Shown piece by piece: positions 1 to 7,256 of a stretch of 64,000 nucleotides of DNA; the stretch's first letter is position 1, and each line of letters starts with the position of its first letter. The DNA lies in assembly GCF_009760925.1 (NCBI RefSeq), contig NZ_VRLV01000005.1, positions 310,001-374,000 on the forward strand. The letters are read 5' to 3'. Source of the stretch: Nonomuraea typhae. GTDB taxonomy: Bacteria > Actinomycetota > Actinomycetes > Streptosporangiales > Streptosporangiaceae. Below the pieces are notes generated by a model that was given only the letters and a program-made list of their open reading frames with translations, was not told where the DNA came from and did not search any database. The position numbers and the translations under genes were made by a program.

Positions 1-1346
1 CAAGCGTAATCGTAAATCTGCTTGATCTTTGCGGCAAGCAATCTATCGGCGTAAATGCCGGGGGCAATCTCTTCCCGACGGCCCGGGGGAAGCTTGCGAC
101 TTAGGCGATGAGCGGTGGCCTTCTCGGGAGGGCTGCCCTCAATTTGTTCGAGTCGGAATTGGAGCACGTTAGGGCCATTGACGCTGCGCTTCGTCCAGTA
201 ATCGGCAACCGTGAAGAGACCGTCGTAGCTATAGCCGGCAGGCGGAGAGAACCGCTTGTTGCCGCCAGAGCCACGAATTACGCGAACAGGCAGTCCGGTC
301 ATCATGCTCATAATAAGGGCGGCATTGCCTGAATCTTCCGACGATTGATCCTTGATCTGGACTCCGGTGTTGGGGTCCCGTCCGCCGTGGCCCGTGTAAA
401 TAATCACGTCCCCGTGGTCTTCGTCATCCTTGTAGCCTCCCGAAACGACGATGGACTCTGCGCCGCCCCGTTCAGCAGTACCACAGATGCCGGCCTGAAG
501 AGGGCGATGTACGCCCGCGTCGTGCAAGGCTCGACGATTGTTGAATATGGCACCTACTCGGATACCCTCAATTGGGCCATAGGACTCTTTGAGCGTGACC
601 TGCTTCTGACTCTTGTGTGCACGGTTGCGCACTAGGGTAATGTGAGCTGCGAGGTTTGATTCACGCTTCTGCGGGATGGGAAGTCCTTTATCGCGTAGTG
701 ACGCGCGCGCGTGATGAAATATCGTATCCAGCTCTAGAAGCTCAGGCTGTTCTGGTATTCCCTCTTTAATGAGGTGGATGAGTTCACCGGTAAAAGCTGT
801 GTATGTATCTAGGCCGCCGGTAGCCGTCTTGTTCTCGGCCGTCGCTGTCATAAGGTAGGTGCCATTGATGCGGGCGCCGTTTGCGACTCGCTCAGCCGCA
901 TCCTCCGGCCCTAGTAGGCCGAGTGCGAGTCCGCTGTAGCAGCAATCGAGGATCACAATTTTGCGCCGGGCAAAGCTTGCCCGGATCTCATTTCGCACAG
1001 TGTCGTATGCTACGGCGCTGTACATGCGATCCCTATAAGAGTCGACGAGCGTGAGATAGAGATCGCTTTCCACGGAATGCATCAACCCGTGACCCGCAAA
1101 GTACACGAGGAGCGTGTCCCTAGCCTCCTCGCGGGCCTGCCACAGCGGATCCATCATCGCATCTATCGAGGTTGGGTTATGTACCACTGTGCAATGCGCT
1201 GCCGGCAGGCCCCATAGGTCAGGTCGCTGAAGTAGGCTGGCCAGCATTTGAAGGTTATTCGCCACGGCGGGGAGAGGGCTCAGATGAGTGTACTCGCTGA
1301 TGCCGATCAGAACAGCACGTGACGTTAATGGATCGGGTAGCGTCAT
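1..1346 (-). CDS. Caspase-like protease fused to SRA/YDG domain (partial, runs off left edge)
   Basis: The reading frame stays open for 448 codons to the edge of the window. It starts at an ATG that overlaps the stop of the upstream EACC1 gene (ATGA). Residues 1-245 are a peptidase C14 (caspase/metacaspase-like) domain: the catalytic His is His86 in YFAGHG and the catalytic Cys is Cys136 in DCCYSG. Residues 255-400 match the SRA/YDG domain of UHRF1-type proteins, with YGPIEGIRVG (from Tyr256), GVHRP, SGGYKDDEDHGD (His311) and TGHGGRD. SRA domains bind 5-methyl- or 5-hydroxymethylcytosine in DNA. The last residues (KQIYDYA) resemble the segment just before the CxxC of SRA-linked HNH nucleases, so an HNH domain beyond the edge is inferred, not seen. 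The gene is clearly less GC-rich than its neighbours, which suggests transfer. Likely role: modified-DNA-sensing defence or suicide protease. Confidence 0.85.
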   Translation of the reverse strand, partial: MTLPDPLTSRAVLIGISEYTHLSPLPAVANNLQMLASLLQRPDLWGLPAAHCTVVHNPTSIDAMMDPLWQAREEARDTLLVYFAGHGLMHSVESDLYLTLVDSYRDRMYSAVAYDTVRNEIRASFARRKIVILDCCYSGLALGLLGPEDAAERVANGARINGTYLMTATAENKTATGGLDTYTAFTGELIHLIKEGIPEQPELLELDTIFHHARASLRDKGLPIPQKRESNLAAHITLVRNRAHKSQKQVTLKESYGPIEGIRVGAIFNNRRALHDAGVHRPLQAGICGTAERGGAESIVVSGGYKDDEDHGDVIIYTGHGGRDPNTGVQIKDQSSEDSGNAALIMSMMTGLPVRVIRGSGGNKRFSPPAGYSYDGLFTVADYWTKRSVNGPNVLQFRLEQIEGSPPEKATAHRLSRKLPPGRREEIAPGIYADRLLAAKIKQIYDYA

Positions 1347-1693
1347 CCGTGATCCTCCAACGCCTTAAGAATCTGAACTACGAATTCCGACTCTGCCTCA
1401 GACACCACGACAGTTGTCCCCCCATGCTCAATGGTGACCTGCGGGCGATGACGCCGCGTACCGCGCCACTGCGACAGAGACGCGACGAACGCCGGCCACT
1501 GCAAGGCGCTGGTCACCACCAGAGCAATGAGATCGAGGGTATCGCCCATCTCGCCAGGCTCGGGGTCTTTCGACCGCAAGCGTACTTCCATATAGTCAAG
1601 GGAATCGAGGTCCTTCATCAGCCAGTCATGGAGAGAGCGAAGCTCCTGCTCGGCAAAATCTCCACTCATGCGAAGGTTGACTGTTCTGACCAT
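1343..1693 (-). CDS. Small EACC1-like (effector-associated constant component 1) protein
   Basis: This 116-aa protein starts at ATG 1693, behind a GGCAGGAG ribosome binding site 5-6 bases upstream; an ATG 15 bases earlier has the site inside its own reading frame and is less likely. The sequence has the pattern I associate with the EACC1 family: an N-terminal ELRSLHDWL helix, a hydrophobic helical middle (LDLIALVVTSAL), then an R-rich turn and a beta hairpin ending in VTIEHGGTTVVVS. EACC1 proteins are known from actinobacterial conflict systems, where they are encoded beside effectors, often caspases. Here the stop codon overlaps the start of the caspase-SRA gene, so the two are almost certainly co-translated. 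The function of EACC1 is not established; a signal-transmission or adaptor role is inferred. Confidence 0.75.
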   Translation of the reverse strand: MVRTVNLRMSGDFAEQELRSLHDWLMKDLDSLDYMEVRLRSKDPEPGEMGDTLDLIALVVTSALQWPAFVASLSQWRGTRRHRPQVTIEHGGTTVVVSEAESEFVVQILKALEDHG

Positions 1694-2199
1694 CGTTACT
1701 CCTGCCAATCTCAGATGTACCCGCCTTGCGGATGCTACCGCCGCACGTCACATCGCGTGCAAATACTGTCAAATCGGGCACCAAGTGCGCCCTTGTCCTG
1801 TGGCCTGATTTCTAGCAGAGGCTCTTACGTGTGCCTGGTCAAGGGATTCGAGACATCACGCCTTGTCTACCTTGAGGCCGGGTGCTTCGGCGGATGGCTT
1901 GATCGGCGCCCTGATGGGCACCCACGTGAAGATCATGGCAGAGGTAGTGCAACCGAACACCGGTCAAGCTCGTGTCCAAACGACCACATCAGATTCGGCG
2001 ATGCCGCCATCTGCCTCGGCGACGACCTCAAGATCGCCAACGCCCTCACTGGCGCCGCCCCAGGGCCCTTCGTGTCCACTGAGATCACAGGATCGACATC
2101 GGCTGGGTCCGGTACCACCAATCGTGTTCGCGGAAAGAGCCTAGAGCGCCGACAGAATGATCTTTGTGGTGATTTCGATCTCAAACGTCGTGCAAGAGG
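1694..2199. other. Gap without a supported gene
   Basis: This 506-base stretch separates the EACC1-caspase operon from the GAF gene. Short frames on both strands (for example 1863-2144) have no ribosome binding site and no recognisable domain. It probably holds the promoter of the EACC1-caspase operon. A phrase in the forward frame near 2005-2090 (LGDDLKIANALTGAAPG) looks faintly like a decayed coding sequence, but I cannot name a family. Confidence 0.4.
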
Positions 2200-2796
2200 T
2201 CAGTGGGAGAGTAGGTCGTCGGCGATGGTCAGCAGGCGGATCGCTGTCACCTCCGCCGGCCCGGGCCGGCCCGTCAGCTTTTCGCCGATTCGGCGGATCA
2301 GTGCGCCGCAGTCCGCCGGTTCCTGGTGGCTGTGCCGTACCTTGAGCAGGAGTTCCAGGGCGCAGGCGGCCTGGGTGGCGAAGAGGGCGAGGAGTTCCAT
2401 GTCGTCCAGGTCGCTGCGGGATTCGGCCCGGTCCAATACTTCCAGCACGCCGACGCATTCCTCGAACCTGATGAGCGGCGCGGCCATGATGGTGCCCGGG
2501 ACGTAGCCGGTGGATTCCGCGGCGTCGCGGGCGAACTGTGTCGCGCTGGTCAGGTCGTCGGCGACCATCGGCTGGCCGCTGACCGCCACCCAGCCCGCGA
2601 TCCCGGTGCCGGCGGGGAAGCGGCTGCCGATCAGGTTCTCTTCGCCGGCGCCTGAGACGGCTTCGAAGGTCAGGTCGCCGGTGTCCGGGTCGACGAGGAA
2701 GATGGAGGAGGCCGCGGCGCCGAACATGTGGCGGGCCACCTCGACGATGGACTGCAGCAGCCGGCGTTCGGTGGTGGCGAGGTCGTCAGGAGACAT
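2200..2796 (-). CDS. GAF domain sensor protein
   Basis: This 198-aa soluble protein has one GAF domain at about residues 10-155: a helix (LLQSIVEVARHMF), the core strands SIFLVDPDTGDLTFEAVSG, the GTGIAGWVAVSGQP segment and the strand VGVLEVLDR. A C-terminal helical tail of about 40 residues follows. GAF domains bind cyclic nucleotides or other small ligands and often regulate a partner. It is the last gene of the minus-strand operon and its start lies 11 bases inside the end of the subtilase gene. A cyclase domain is encoded two genes upstream, so it could read a cyclic nucleotide made by that protein; this is inference. Confidence 0.8.
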   Translation of the reverse strand: MSPDDLATTERRLLQSIVEVARHMFGAAASSIFLVDPDTGDLTFEAVSGAGEENLIGSRFPAGTGIAGWVAVSGQPMVADDLTSATQFARDAAESTGYVPGTIMAAPLIRFEECVGVLEVLDRAESRSDLDDMELLALFATQAACALELLLKVRHSHQEPADCGALIRRIGEKLTGRPGPAEVTAIRLLTIADDLLSH

Positions 2797-3652
2797 GGGG
2801 CTCTTCTCCGGTGTTGTCGGCGGCCAGGTAGAGGACGGTTTTGAGCTGGAACGGCGTGAGCCACGGGTGTTTGCTCAGGATGAGTGCGCAGATGCCGGTG
2901 ATGTGGGGGGCGGCGAAGCTGTTGCCGGTGCTGCGGATCTCCTTGCCGCCCGGCCAGGCGACGGGGACTTTGACGCCTCGTGCGTGGAATTCCGCCGGAG
3001 GCGCCGGGTTGTAGAAGTAGGTCATGGGGTCGGCCTGGTCGTGGCTGGCGACGGAGACGACGGAGGAGAACGTCCAGGGGAAGCTGAGGATGGGCATGTT
3101 GTGCGCGGCGGCGATCAGCAGGCAGCGGCGGAAGTAGGCGCGGTCGGCCAGTTCGTGCAGGGACTCCCGCAGGCTCGATCTCGTCGTCGACAGGCTCAGG
3201 TTGACCAGGTCGAAGCCCTCCTCGACGGCCCAGCGCAATCCGTGGATGAGCGCGTCGCCGGTGCCGGACTTTCCGTCGGTGAGCACGCGCAGCGAGGTCA
3301 GCGACACGCCGGGGGAGACCGACCGGATCACGCTGGCGCAGGCGGTGCCGTGGCCGGCGGGGTCGGTCGGGGGGCAGTCGGTCACGACGAGTTCGCCGTC
3401 GTCGCCGGCGACTACTTCCAGTGAGCGTTCGAGGCCGCCGATGCGCTCGTGGTCGCCGTCCACGCCGGTGTCCACGACGCAGACGCGCACGCCGGTGCCG
3501 TCCGCTCCGCCCCAGGCCCACTGTTTGGTCACCGGCTCCAGGGGGCTGACCTGGAAGCGTTCCGGTGCTTGGCGGGCGGTGGCCAGCCCCCAGGCGGGCA
3601 CCCCGGGGAAGTGCGCGCCTCTGGGCCTGCGCCAGGGGGGTGTCATGGACAT
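2786..3652 (-). CDS. Subtilisin-like S8 serine protease, no signal peptide
   Basis: This 288-aa peptidase S8 carries the full catalytic set: Asp61 in VVDTGVDG, His101 in GHGTACAS, the oxyanion Asn185 in AAAHN and Ser245 in GNSFAAPHITG. The N-terminus has no signal peptide and there is no obvious propeptide, so it should act in the cytoplasm. It overlaps the genes on both sides (10 bases with the upstream cyclase-ATPase, 11 with the GAF gene), so the three are tightly coupled. Two roles fit: leader-peptide protease of the adjacent RiPP cluster, as for subtilases in other RiPP loci, or a protease effector switched on by the cyclase-STAND protein. The sequence alone does not decide between them. 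Confidence 0.9.
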   Translation of the reverse strand: MSMTPPWRRPRGAHFPGVPAWGLATARQAPERFQVSPLEPVTKQWAWGGADGTGVRVCVVDTGVDGDHERIGGLERSLEVVAGDDGELVVTDCPPTDPAGHGTACASVIRSVSPGVSLTSLRVLTDGKSGTGDALIHGLRWAVEEGFDLVNLSLSTTRSSLRESLHELADRAYFRRCLLIAAAHNMPILSFPWTFSSVVSVASHDQADPMTYFYNPAPPAEFHARGVKVPVAWPGGKEIRSTGNSFAAPHITGICALILSKHPWLTPFQLKTVLYLAADNTGEEPHVS

Positions 3653-6573
3653 GTGTCTCCTATCCAGTCGCCTACCTTCCGCGCCGGCAGGCTCGCGCCC
3701 TTGCTCAGGTACGCCTCCTGTGCGCGCCGGGCCGACTCCGTGGGGTCGGCGCCGGCGGCTCGGCGGATCTGCGCGACCTCGAAGAGGATGTCCCCGCGCA
3801 GGCAGGGGTCGTCGGTCGAGTCGAGCAGCGTGATCGCCCGGGTGGCGGCGCGCAGCGCCTGCGCGTGTTCGCCGCCGCGCGAGGCGATCGCGGCGCCGGT
3901 CGTGATGGCGGCCAGTTCGCCTCTGAGCTGGAGCCGCGGCCGGGCCGTGGCGCGGGCCAGGTCGGTGGCGGCCTGCCGTACCTCTCCCTGGCGGAGAGCC
4001 TCGCGCGCGGCGTAGATCTCCAGCGTTACGGCGGGCGTGTCGTACCCGGCGCCGCGCAGGGCGGCCGCGGCGCGCGTGAACAGGCTTCTGGCCTGCTCGT
4101 GCCGGCCGGCCATGGCCTCGATCAGTCCTCTGACCTGGATGGCGGCGATCGCGGGCAGGTCCAGGTGGAGCTCACGGGCGTAGGCGTCGGCGGTGTCGAG
4201 GGCGGCGTGGGCGGCGGGGAGGTCGCCGGCCAGGCCGAGCAGGCGGGCTCTGGTGACGAGGACCGGCACCAGCAGCGCGCGGTCGCCGGCGAACCTGGCC
4301 AGCAGGTCGGCGCAGAGCGCGAGGCCCTCCTCGACCGGCGTCAACGACCACTGGACCAGCTCGCACAGGCCGCCGAGCAGGCGGTCCTCCTCGTAGCGGT
4401 CGTCCATGACCCTGGCTCGGGCCAGACCGGAGCGGAGCGCGCGGTCGGCGGGGGCGAAACGGCCGGCTTCGGTGTGGATCAGCGCCTCCAACTGGTGGAA
4501 GCGGCACCAGCTCAGGTCGTCGGCCACCTGTTCGCGGAAGGCCACCTGTTCGCGGAAGGCCACCTGTTCGCGGAAGGTCAGCCGTTTGCGGAAGGTCAGC
4601 CGTGCGCGGAAGGAGGCCAGTTCCTCCGGGGTTCCGGTCCGCGACAGGATCCTTCGCTGGATGGCGCAGGTGAGCTGGTTGCGGCGGTCGCCGGGCAGGA
4701 GTTCTTCCGCTCTGGCCAGCGCGGCCTGCGCCCTGGTGGCCTCGCCGCGGGCCAGTTCGGCGTCGCTGATGCGTACGGCCAGCGACCGGTGTTCGGCCCG
4801 GCCGGGCGGCAGCATCTCCCTGCCCTGCTCCAGCAGCGCGATCGCGGCGGGCAGGTCTTTGCGGTGCAACGCCTGGCTGCCGTCCCGGATCAGCGAGGCG
4901 GCGGCCCGGTCGGTCAGGGCGTGGAGGATCGGGTCGCCCGGGCGCACCTCCATGGTGAGCCGGCAGGCGGCCACCAGGTGCCTGCTGACGTCCCCCAGCG
5001 CGGAGCCCGCCGTGGAGGCGAGCCTGTGGTGCCAGTCGGCGCGCAGTTCCTTGCTGGTCAGGGCGTAGACGGTCTCCCGCGTGAGCGTCTGGGTGAACTC
5101 GTAGGCGTCCGGCCGGGCGCCGCGGCGGATCAGGCGGCCGTGCTGGAGTCGTTTGAGTGTCGTGGCGGTGGGCCGGGGTTCGGCGTCGTAGAGCGTGTCG
5201 ACCTGGTCGGCGGTGAAGGTCTGGCCGATGGTCGCCGCCCGTTCGAGGGTGTCGCGCTCCGGCCCGGCGAGCCGGTCGAGCCGGGCCCCGAGCAGCGCCT
5301 GGATGGTGGGCGGCAGCGAGTCGGCGCCCTCGGCGAGGGTTTCCAGCATGAGTTCGGCGAACAGCGGGTTGCCGTCGGAGCCGTGGATGACTCGGCGGTG
5401 GAGGCTGTCGTCGTGGGCGACGACCTCGGCGCGGCCCGCGCACAGCTCGCCGACCAGCCGCGCCATGTCCGGCGGTCCGAGCGGGCCCAGTTCCACGATG
5501 GTCCCGCTCCAGGAGGGACGGCTGTCGCAGAGTTCGGGGCGGGCGAGGCAGAGGATCAGCACCGGCACGTCCGGCAGCCATTTCGCGCAGTCCTCGATGA
5601 GGTCGAGCAGGGTCGGCTCGGCCCACTGCAGGTCCTCGAAGATCACGACCAGCGGTCGCCGCCGGGCGAGCGTCTCGAACAGTGACCGGACGGCCAGCGC
5701 GATCTCCGAGACACCGGACGAGAGGTCGCGCAACGTCGGCCCGGCGACGTCGGCCCAGCCGTCAAGGGAGTCGAGGATCTCCGCGATGGGCCGGTAGGTC
5801 GCGCCGAGCCCGTAGGACGGGCACCGGCCGGTCAGCACCGTCACCTCGCCGGGCAGGCCGGCCAGGAACTCCCTGACCAGCCGGGATTTGCCGATGCCCG
5901 GCACGCCGAGCAGCGTCGCCATGCCGCAGCGCCGCTCGGCCACGACCTGTTGGTGCAGCCGGGTCAGCCGGCGCAACTCCTCGGCCCGGCCGACGAGAGG
6001 GATCGTGTCGGTCTCCGGCTCACCGTGCTCCATGCCGATCAGGCGCCAGGCCCGGACCGGGTCCCGCTTGCCCTTGAGCGTGAGCGGCGGGACCTCGCCC
6101 AGGACCGCCCGCCCGCGGATCAGCCGGGCGACGTCGTCGCCGAGCAGGATCTCGCCGGCTCCGGCGGCGGACTGCAGCCGGCTGGCGGTGTTGACCGCGT
6201 CGCCTATCACCCGCACGTCCTCGCCGGCCCTGTCGACGACCATCACCTGGCCGAAGGCGATGCCGCAGTGGGCGTCCAGGCGGACGCCGGCCTCGCTCAG
6301 CCGGTGGATGGCGGTCATCGCCGCGCAGGCGGCGCTCGCCGCCCGCAGCGCGTCGTCCTCTCTGCCGGCGGGGACGCCGAACACCGCCATGATGGCGTCC
6401 CCGATGTACTTCTCCACGACCCCGCCGCGGGCGAAGATCTCTGACCGGCACACGTCGTAGTAGCGCTCGAGGATCCGCAGCAGCAGCTCGGGGTCGAGCC
6501 GCTCGGCCAGTTCCGTCGACCCGACGATGTCGATGAAGAGGATCACGACATTGCGGCGGACGGGCCGGTTCAT
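3643..6573 (-). CDS. Class III nucleotidyl cyclase fused to STAND-type ATPase and TPR-like region
   Basis: This 976-aa protein has an N-terminal class III cyclase domain (about 8-180). Metal-binding Asp15 (FIDIVGST) and Asp59 (YIGDAIMAVFG), and transition-state residues Asn128 and Arg132 (VNTASRL), are all present, so it should be active on ATP or GTP. A STAND/AAA ATPase follows, with P-loop GVPGIGKS at 223-230, Walker B VVIFEDLQWAE and a winged-helix region. The C-terminal third is helical and TPR-like. There is no C-terminal LuxR HTH, unlike the related LAL regulators. The start overlaps the stop of the upstream leader-like peptide (ATGA). A run of hexapeptide repeats lies in the TPR region. 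Likely role: a signalling switch that senses a ligand and produces a cyclic nucleotide. Confidence 0.85.
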   Translation of the reverse strand: MNRPVRRNVVILFIDIVGSTELAERLDPELLLRILERYYDVCRSEIFARGGVVEKYIGDAIMAVFGVPAGREDDALRAASAACAAMTAIHRLSEAGVRLDAHCGIAFGQVMVVDRAGEDVRVIGDAVNTASRLQSAAGAGEILLGDDVARLIRGRAVLGEVPPLTLKGKRDPVRAWRLIGMEHGEPETDTIPLVGRAEELRRLTRLHQQVVAERRCGMATLLGVPGIGKSRLVREFLAGLPGEVTVLTGRCPSYGLGATYRPIAEILDSLDGWADVAGPTLRDLSSGVSEIALAVRSLFETLARRRPLVVIFEDLQWAEPTLLDLIEDCAKWLPDVPVLILCLARPELCDSRPSWSGTIVELGPLGPPDMARLVGELCAGRAEVVAHDDSLHRRVIHGSDGNPLFAELMLETLAEGADSLPPTIQALLGARLDRLAGPERDTLERAATIGQTFTADQVDTLYDAEPRPTATTLKRLQHGRLIRRGARPDAYEFTQTLTRETVYALTSKELRADWHHRLASTAGSALGDVSRHLVAACRLTMEVRPGDPILHALTDRAAASLIRDGSQALHRKDLPAAIALLEQGREMLPPGRAEHRSLAVRISDAELARGEATRAQAALARAEELLPGDRRNQLTCAIQRRILSRTGTPEELASFRARLTFRKRLTFREQVAFREQVAFREQVADDLSWCRFHQLEALIHTEAGRFAPADRALRSGLARARVMDDRYEEDRLLGGLCELVQWSLTPVEEGLALCADLLARFAGDRALLVPVLVTRARLLGLAGDLPAAHAALDTADAYARELHLDLPAIAAIQVRGLIEAMAGRHEQARSLFTRAAAALRGAGYDTPAVTLEIYAAREALRQGEVRQAATDLARATARPRLQLRGELAAITTGAAIASRGGEHAQALRAATRAITLLDSTDDPCLRGDILFEVAQIRRAAGADPTESARRAQEAYLSKGASLPARKVGDWIGDTCP
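4523..4612. repeat. Five tandem 18-bp units inside the cyclase-ATPase gene
   Basis: Three identical units (gccacctgttcgcggaag) are followed by two variant units, 18 bases each and in frame. They encode a six-residue repeat (QVAFRE / RLTFRE) in the helical region. Copy number is likely variable between strains. Confidence 0.9.
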
Positions 6574-6770
6574 ACGAGCTTGAGCTCCTGTGCCTCGACG
6601 TCGCCGGCGACGTCGTCCAGGCGCTTCTTGATGGAGTTCAGCAGCGCGACCTCGTCCTCCGTCAGTTCGGAGAACACCCGCCGGTGCCGTTCGTCGAGCA
6701 GGTCGATGGGATGCCCCGCCTCTCGCAGTACGGCCAGCGCGTCGAACACACCCGATCCGGTCCCGTTCAT
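6570..6770 (-). CDS. 66-aa leader-like peptide, paralogue of the RiPP precursor
   Basis: Start chosen at ATG 6770, six bases after GGAGGGG; the TTG just before it is less likely. The peptide shares FD...LREAG and F..L...EV.LL.S.K.R with residues 3-45 of the 88-aa precursor encoded divergently. Its short tail (DVEAQELKLV) has no Cys. It resembles small proteins I recall as aroma-sacti cluster domain proteins in actinobacterial RiPP loci; that name is from memory. Its stop overlaps the start of the cyclase-ATPase gene, so it leads that operon. It could be a second precursor, a decoy leader that binds the modification enzymes, or the target of the S8 protease. Confidence 0.75.
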   Translation of the reverse strand: MNGTGSGVFDALAVLREAGHPIDLLDERHRRVFSELTEDEVALLNSIKKRLDDVAGDVEAQELKLV

Positions 6771-6833
6771 CAACCCCTCCTTTCGCTCATGCGAAATCCA
6801 GCCTGAATCGGCGCCTTACCGATCGCAAGGGAA

Positions 6834-6866
6834 CCGGGCACCCACATTCGTGTGGTTGTGTCACCC
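6834..6866. promoter_or_regulatory. Copy A of the cluster operator (divergent promoter)
   Basis: On the minus strand this 33-bp element begins GGGTGACACAACC, then CAC, AA, GTGGG and CCGG with single-base or three-base differences between blocks. It matches 27 of 33 bases of copy B at 16750-16782. It lies 60 bases upstream of the precursor start and 64 bases upstream of the 66-aa peptide start. A binding site for the cluster's SARP regulator is the simplest reading (inference). Confidence 0.75.
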
Positions 6867-6925
6867 GCTTATCAGCGACACATACTCGACCTGCAACGCA
6901 GCCCATCGGATAGAGAGGTGAAGGC

Positions 6926-7192
6926 ATGTCCTTCGACCCGCGGCAAGCCCTGCGCGAAGCCGGAGTGCTGAAGAGCTCCATGTCCCCGGATGTGGAGGCG
7001 GCGTTCTCCACGTTGAACCAGGAGGAAGTGAATCTGCTCGTCTCGCTCAAGCACCGTATTCCGTCGCTGCCGGAGGTGCTGGCCCACTGCTCCGACAGCG
7101 AGTGGAGCCGGCCCGCGGTGGAGGCGCACGGCCTCGACGCTGACGCGAAGTGCATGTGCAGCATCTGGTCCGGGTCCGGACAGGCGGAATAG
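6926..7192 (+). CDS. Candidate RiPP precursor peptide (88 aa)
   Basis: A GAGAGG ribosome binding site precedes the ATG. Residues 1-47 form a leader paralogous to the 66-aa peptide encoded divergently. The C-terminal core of about 40 residues carries all three Cys (AHCSDSEW and KCMCSIW), two Trp and several Ser/Gly, and ends GSGQAE. The gene directly precedes the radical SAM and PqqD-like genes, as precursors usually do. Cys residues could be substrates for a radical SAM thioether bond or YcaO azoline formation, and backbone amides for thioamidation by YcaO-TfuA. The leader/core boundary and the actual modifications cannot be read from the sequence. Confidence 0.8.
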   Translation: MSFDPRQALREAGVLKSSMSPDVEAAFSTLNQEEVNLLVSLKHRIPSLPEVLAHCSDSEWSRPAVEAHGLDADAKCMCSIWSGSGQAE

Positions 7193-7256
7193 TCCCAACC
7201 GGCTGGTGGACGCGGGCCCAGGTCCGCGTTCACCGCTGAAAGCGTGGAGGTGAACG

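Noticed and set aside
108..635. Two short forward frames at the left edge
   Set aside because: They lie antisense to the caspase-SRA gene, which has clear catalytic and SRA motifs.
1863..2144. Short forward frame in the gap before the GAF gene
   Set aside because: Low-complexity Ser/Pro/Thr content and no ribosome binding site; at best a relic I cannot name.
4523..4612. Tandem repeat considered as a CRISPR array
   Set aside because: The units are directly adjacent with no spacers and are in frame within a coding gene.
3565..5685. Long forward frame of 706 codons
   Set aside because: It is antisense to the cyclase-STAND gene and has the Gly/Gln/Arg-rich composition typical of high-GC shadow frames.
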